From the NCBI RefSeq assembly GCF_020733705.1, contig NZ_JAJFZM010000017.1:310001-374000 (forward strand): a stretch of 64,000 bases of DNA. The letters run 5' to 3'. Below are positions 60,630 to 64,000 of this stretch, piece by piece (the first letter of the stretch is position 1; each line of letters starts with the position of its first letter). This stretch comes from Nocardia australiensis (GTDB taxonomy: Bacteria; Actinomycetota; Actinomycetes; Mycobacteriales; Mycobacteriaceae). The notes under the pieces are model-generated. The model was not told the DNA's origin. It worked only from the letters and a program-made list of their open reading frames with translations, and searched no databases. The position numbers were made by a program, and so were the translations under genes.

Positions 60630-61643
60630 TTACGCGGTTTCGGTGATCGGCCGGTCGACCCAGCTCATCAGGCCGCGCAGCTTGGCGCCGGTGACCTCGA
60701 TGGGGTGCTCGGCGTTGGCCTTGCGCAGCCCCTCGAGCTCCTTGTTGCCGCCCTCGACGTTCGCGACGAGACGCTTGACGAAGCTGCCGTCCTGGATGTC
60801 CTTGAGGATGTCCTGCATGCGCTTCTTGGTGTCGGCGTCGATGACGCGCGGGCCCGAGAGGTAGCCGCCGAATTCGGCGGTGTCGGACACCGAGTAGTTC
60901 ATGCGGGCGATGCCGCCCTCGTACATGAGGTCGACGATGAGCTTCAGCTCGTGCAGCACCTCGAAGTAGGCCATCTCGGGCGCGTAGCCGGCCTCGACCA
61001 TGACCTCGAAACCGGTCTTGACCAGCTCTTCGGTACCACCACAGAGAACGGCCTGCTCACCGAACAGGTCGGTCTCGGTCTCTTCCTTGAAGGTGGTCTT
61101 GATGACGCCCGCGCGGGTGCCACCGATGCCCTTGGCGTAGGACAGCGCCAGCGCCTGGCCGTCACCCTTCGGGTCCTGGTCCACGGCGATCAGCGCCGGA
61201 ACGCCCTTGCCGTCGACGAACTGACGACGCACCAGGTGGCCGGGGCCCTTCGGCGCGACCATCGAGACGGTGACGTTGGCCGGAGCCTTGATCAGACCGA
61301 AGTGGATGTTGAGGCCGTGGCCGAAGAACAGCGCGTCGCCGTCCTTCAGGTTGGGCTCGATGTCATTGGTGAAGATCGACGCCTGCGCGGTGTCGGGGGC
61401 CAGCACCATGATCACGTCGGCCCACTCGGAGACCTCGGCGGGGGTGCCGACGGTCAGTCCGGCCTCTTCGGCCTTCGGACGCGACTTCGACCCCTCGGCG
61501 AGACCGACGCGGACCTCGACACCGGAGTCGCGCAGGCTCAGCGAGTGTGCGTGCCCCTGGCTACCGTAGCCGATGACAGCGACCTTGCGACCCTGGATGA
61601 TCGACAGGTCGGCGTCGTCGTCGTAGAACATCTCGACTGCCAC
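60630..61643 (-). CDS. ilvC: Ketol-acid reductoisomerase
   Basis: A 337-residue class I KARI. It has AVIGYGSQGHAHSLSLRDSGVEVRVGL for NADPH, APKGPGHLVRRQFVDGKG, SYAKGIGGTRAGVIKTTFKEETETDLFGEQAVLCGG with the acidic metal ligands, and YSVSDTAEFGGYLSGPRVI in the C-terminal knot domain. It converts acetolactate or acetohydroxybutyrate to dihydroxy acids for valine, isoleucine and leucine. The GTG start follows AAGGGAA. It is the last gene of the ilvB-ilvN-ilvC operon. Confidence 0.98.
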   Translation of the reverse strand: MAVEMFYDDDADLSIIQGRKVAVIGYGSQGHAHSLSLRDSGVEVRVGLAEGSKSRPKAEEAGLTVGTPAEVSEWADVIMVLAPDTAQASIFTNDIEPNLKDGDALFFGHGLNIHFGLIKAPANVTVSMVAPKGPGHLVRRQFVDGKGVPALIAVDQDPKGDGQALALSYAKGIGGTRAGVIKTTFKEETETDLFGEQAVLCGGTEELVKTGFEVMVEAGYAPEMAYFEVLHELKLIVDLMYEGGIARMNYSVSDTAEFGGYLSGPRVIDADTKKRMQDILKDIQDGSFVKRLVANVEGGNKELEGLRKANAEHPIEVTGAKLRGLMSWVDRPITETA

Positions 61644-61681
61644 TGTTATTAGTTCCCTTCTGAGAATTCGGTTATGAAAAG

Positions 61682-62185
61682 TTAGCGGGTCGCCGTGATC
61701 GACTTGGGACCACGTCCCACGGCCACCACCCCGGACTGCACGATCTCGCGGATTCCGTACGGTTCGAGCATGCGCAGCAGCGCGTCGAGCTTGGACCGGG
61801 TTCCGGTCGCCTCGACGGTGAGCGCGTCCGGGGACACGTCGATGACCTTCGCCCGGAAGAGCGTAACGGCCTCGATCACCTGGGTACGCACGCTGGCATC
61901 GGCGCGCACCTTGACCAGGATCAGCTCACGAGCCACCGAGGCGTCGGAGTCCTGCTCGACGATCTTGATGACGTTGATCAGCTTGTTGAGCTGCTTGGTG
62001 ACCTGCTCGAGTGGCAGATCGTCGACGGTGACGACGATGGTCATCCGCGAGATCTCCTTGATCTCGGTGCCACCGACCGCCAGCGACTCGATATTGAAGC
62101 CGCGGCGGGAGAACAGTGCCGCGACCCGCGCCAGCACACCGGGCTTGTCTTCCACCAGCACGCTGAGGGTGTGCGTTGTACTCAT
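61682..62185 (-). CDS. ilvN: Acetolactate synthase small subunit
   Basis: A 167-residue regulatory subunit. The N-terminal ACT domain has LSVLVEDKPGVLARVAALFSRRGFNIESLAVG and the C-terminal domain has RELILVKVRADASVRTQVIE and LRMLEPYGIREIVQSGVVAVGRG. It binds valine and raises IlvB activity. Its ATG overlaps the ilvB stop by 4 nt, so the two subunits are translationally coupled. Confidence 0.98.
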   Translation of the reverse strand: MSTTHTLSVLVEDKPGVLARVAALFSRRGFNIESLAVGGTEIKEISRMTIVVTVDDLPLEQVTKQLNKLINVIKIVEQDSDASVARELILVKVRADASVRTQVIEAVTLFRAKVIDVSPDALTVEATGTRSKLDALLRMLEPYGIREIVQSGVVAVGRGPKSITATR

Positions 62186-64000
62186 GCCTGCTCCTCGTCC
62201 TTATCCTGAGCCGACTGCTCGCGCGCCATGGCTTCGTGGATCACCGCAGGCTCGGCGGCCGACTCGTCCTCGTCGAACAGCGGGCGGATGCCGCGCGCGG
62301 CCATGATCTCGTCGTTGCTGGTGCCGGCGGCGACCATCGGCCACACCTGGGCATCCTTGCCGACGATGAAGTCGATCACCACGGGGCGGTCGTTGATGGA
62401 CTGCGCCTCTCGAATCGCGGCCTCGACATCCTCTTCGCGCTCGACCCGGATGCCATGGCAGCCAAGGGCTTCGGCGAGTTTGACGAAGTCCGGGATGCGC
62501 AGGGTGTGGGTGCCGAGATCGGTGTTGGAGTAGCGCTGTTCGTAGAACAGGGTCTGCCACTGGCGGACCATGCCCAGGTTGCCGTTATTGATCAGCGCGA
62601 CCTTGATCGGGACGCCCTCCACCGCGCAGGTGGCCAGCTCCTGGTTGGTCATCTGGAAGCAGCCGTCACCGTCGACCGCCCACACCTCGGTATCAGGGGC
62701 GCCCATCTTGGCTCCCATGGCGGCCGGGACCGCGTAGCCCATGGTGCCGAGACCACCGGAATTCAGCCAGGTGCGCGGCTTTTCGTACTTGATGAACTGC
62801 GCCGCCCACATCTGGTGCTGACCGACACCGGCACAGTAGATCGCGTCGGGTCCGGCCAACCTGCCCAGCGTCTCGATGACGAACTCCGGCGAGAGCGAAC
62901 CATCGCTCGGCGTGCTCCAGCCCAATGGGTAGTTGTCGCGGGCGTTGTTCAGGTACTTCCACCACTCGGTGAGGTCGAGCAGCGGGGCCGCGGTAGTAGT
63001 GGGATCGGACTTCAACGTCTCGATCAGCTCGGCGATCACCTCACGGCAGTCACCGACGATCGGGACATCGGCGTGCCGGTTCTTGCCGATCTCGGCCGGG
63101 TCGATATCGGCGTGGATGACCTTGGCGCCCGGCGCGAAGGAGTCGAGCTGGCCGGTGACGCGGTCGTCGAAACGGGCGCCGAGAGTGATCAGCAGGTCCG
63201 AACGCTGCAACGCCGCAACCGCGCCCACGGTGCCATGCATACCGGGCATACCCATGTTGAGCGTGTGGCTGTCAGGGAACGCGCCGCGCGCCATCAGGGT
63301 GGTGACCACCGGGATGCCGGTCAGTTCGGCCAGCTCCAGCAGCTCGGGCGAGGCGTCGGCCTTGATCACGCCACCACCGACATAGAGCACCGGCTGCTTG
63401 GCTTCCATGATCATCCGGGCGGCCTCGCGCACCTGCTTGCCGTGCGGCTTGGTGACCGGGCGGTAGCCGGGCAGCCGCATTTCCGGCGGCCAGGTGAAGG
63501 TGGTGTTGTTCTGCAGCACGTCCTTCGGGATGTCGACGAGCACCGCGCCCGGGCGACCGCTGGCGGCCAGGTAGAACGCCTCGGCCAAAATGCGCGGAAT
63601 GTCGATGCCCTCGGTGATGAGGAAGTTGTGCTTGGTGATCGGCATGGTGATGCCGGAGATGTCGGCTTCCTGGAAGGCGTCCGTGCCGATCAGGCTGCGG
63701 CCGACCTGGCCGGTGATGGCGACGATCGGGACCGAGTCCATCTGCGCGTCGGCGATCGGGGTGACCAGATTGGTCGCGCCGGGACCCGAGGTGGCCATGC
63801 ACACACCGACCTTGCCGGTAGCCTGCGCGTATCCGGTCGCGGCGTGACCCGCGCCCTGCTCATGACGCACCAGCACGTGCCGGACCTTGACCGAATCGAA
63901 CAGCGGGTCGTAGACCGGGAGAACCGCGCCGCCGGGAATGCCGAATATGGTGTCGACACCGAGCTCCTCGAGCGAACGGACGACGGACTGCGCGCCGGTG
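62182..64000 (-). CDS. ilvB: Acetolactate synthase large subunit (5' end outside window)
   Basis: The frame is open to the window edge and lacks only the N-terminal part. Visible are TGAQSVVRSLEELGVD at the edge, FGIPGGAVLPVYDPL, the catalytic-Glu segment RHEQGAGHAATGYAQATGKVGV, TSGPGATNLVTPIADAQ, and the TPP motif beginning GDGCFQMTNQE. It condenses two pyruvates, or pyruvate and 2-oxobutyrate, using TPP and bound FAD. It is the first gene of the operon with ilvN and ilvC; its promoter and leader are off the window. Confidence 0.97.
   Translation of the reverse strand, partial: TGAQSVVRSLEELGVDTIFGIPGGAVLPVYDPLFDSVKVRHVLVRHEQGAGHAATGYAQATGKVGVCMATSGPGATNLVTPIADAQMDSVPIVAITGQVGRSLIGTDAFQEADISGITMPITKHNFLITEGIDIPRILAEAFYLAASGRPGAVLVDIPKDVLQNNTTFTWPPEMRLPGYRPVTKPHGKQVREAARMIMEAKQPVLYVGGGVIKADASPELLELAELTGIPVVTTLMARGAFPDSHTLNMGMPGMHGTVGAVAALQRSDLLITLGARFDDRVTGQLDSFAPGAKVIHADIDPAEIGKNRHADVPIVGDCREVIAELIETLKSDPTTTAAPLLDLTEWWKYLNNARDNYPLGWSTPSDGSLSPEFVIETLGRLAGPDAIYCAGVGQHQMWAAQFIKYEKPRTWLNSGGLGTMGYAVPAAMGAKMGAPDTEVWAVDGDGCFQMTNQELATCAVEGVPIKVALINNGNLGMVRQWQTLFYEQRYSNTDLGTHTLRIPDFVKLAEALGCHGIRVEREEDVEAAIREAQSINDRPVVIDFIVGKDAQVWPMVAAGTSNDEIMAARGIRPLFDEDESAAEPAVIHEAMAREQSAQDKDEEQA

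Overview
The window is high-GC DNA from a mycolic-acid-group actinomycete, most likely Nocardia or a close relative. The evidence is a WhiB-type Fe-S regulator, HupB with a long lysine/alanine tail, the F420-biosynthesis gene fbiD, a degradosome-type ppk1, and a gene order that, from memory, follows Mycobacterium tuberculosis from recG (Rv2973c) to ilvB (Rv3003c). No database was consulted. Product names rest on motifs, family resemblance and context.

Layout. 0.1-6.8 kb is regulatory and accessory: whiB-like, merR-like, a limonene-epoxide-hydrolase-like enzyme, a DUF1737 protein, a PrpR/RamB-type regulator, and an ECF41 (SigJ-like) sigma factor divergent from a drug-efflux MFS gene. 6.9-35.8 kb is the conserved core: recG, the DAK2 kinase, rpmB, ung, thiL, ddl, gpsA, fbiD, ppk1, mutT1, hupB, leuCD with their IclR regulator, tRNA-Glu, tRNA-Gln, gltX, a fumarylacetoacetase-family gene, leuB and serA.

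36-60.5 kb interrupts this order between serA and ilvC and looks like an accessory block. It holds a 38-residue peptide gene with its own terminator, a HxlR regulator facing a deleted RibD/DHFR-like pseudogene, cspA, an oxidoreductase/efflux pair with an XRE-cupin regulator, and a complete-looking myo-inositol uptake and catabolism operon (iolE-type, SBP, permease, ATPase, iolC, aldolase-like, iolB, iolD) with a divergent LacI repressor and iolG. It continues with an SDR/HxlR pair, a TerD-nuclease fusion divergent from a PUA/EVE-like zinc-ribbon HNH endonuclease, a TetR regulator, small decayed genes and a secreted Asp/His/Arg-rich protein. The conserved order then resumes with an acyl-CoA thioesterase and ilvB-ilvN-ilvC (60.6-64 kb, ilvB cut by the window edge).

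How the parts connect. leuB, leuC, leuD and ilvBNC cover most of branched-chain amino acid synthesis, and serA feeds serine. The inositol genes form a regulon whose promoter is overlapped by a perfect palindromic LacI-type operator. The most unusual locus is the divergent nuclease pair at 53.9-57.2 kb (TerD joined to a PD-(D/E)XK/RecB-like domain, and a modification-dependent-type HNH enzyme), a candidate defence system. Second is the 38-residue peptide gene at 36.0 kb, which resembles the tiny leaderless envelope peptides of mycolate-producing bacteria only in general character.
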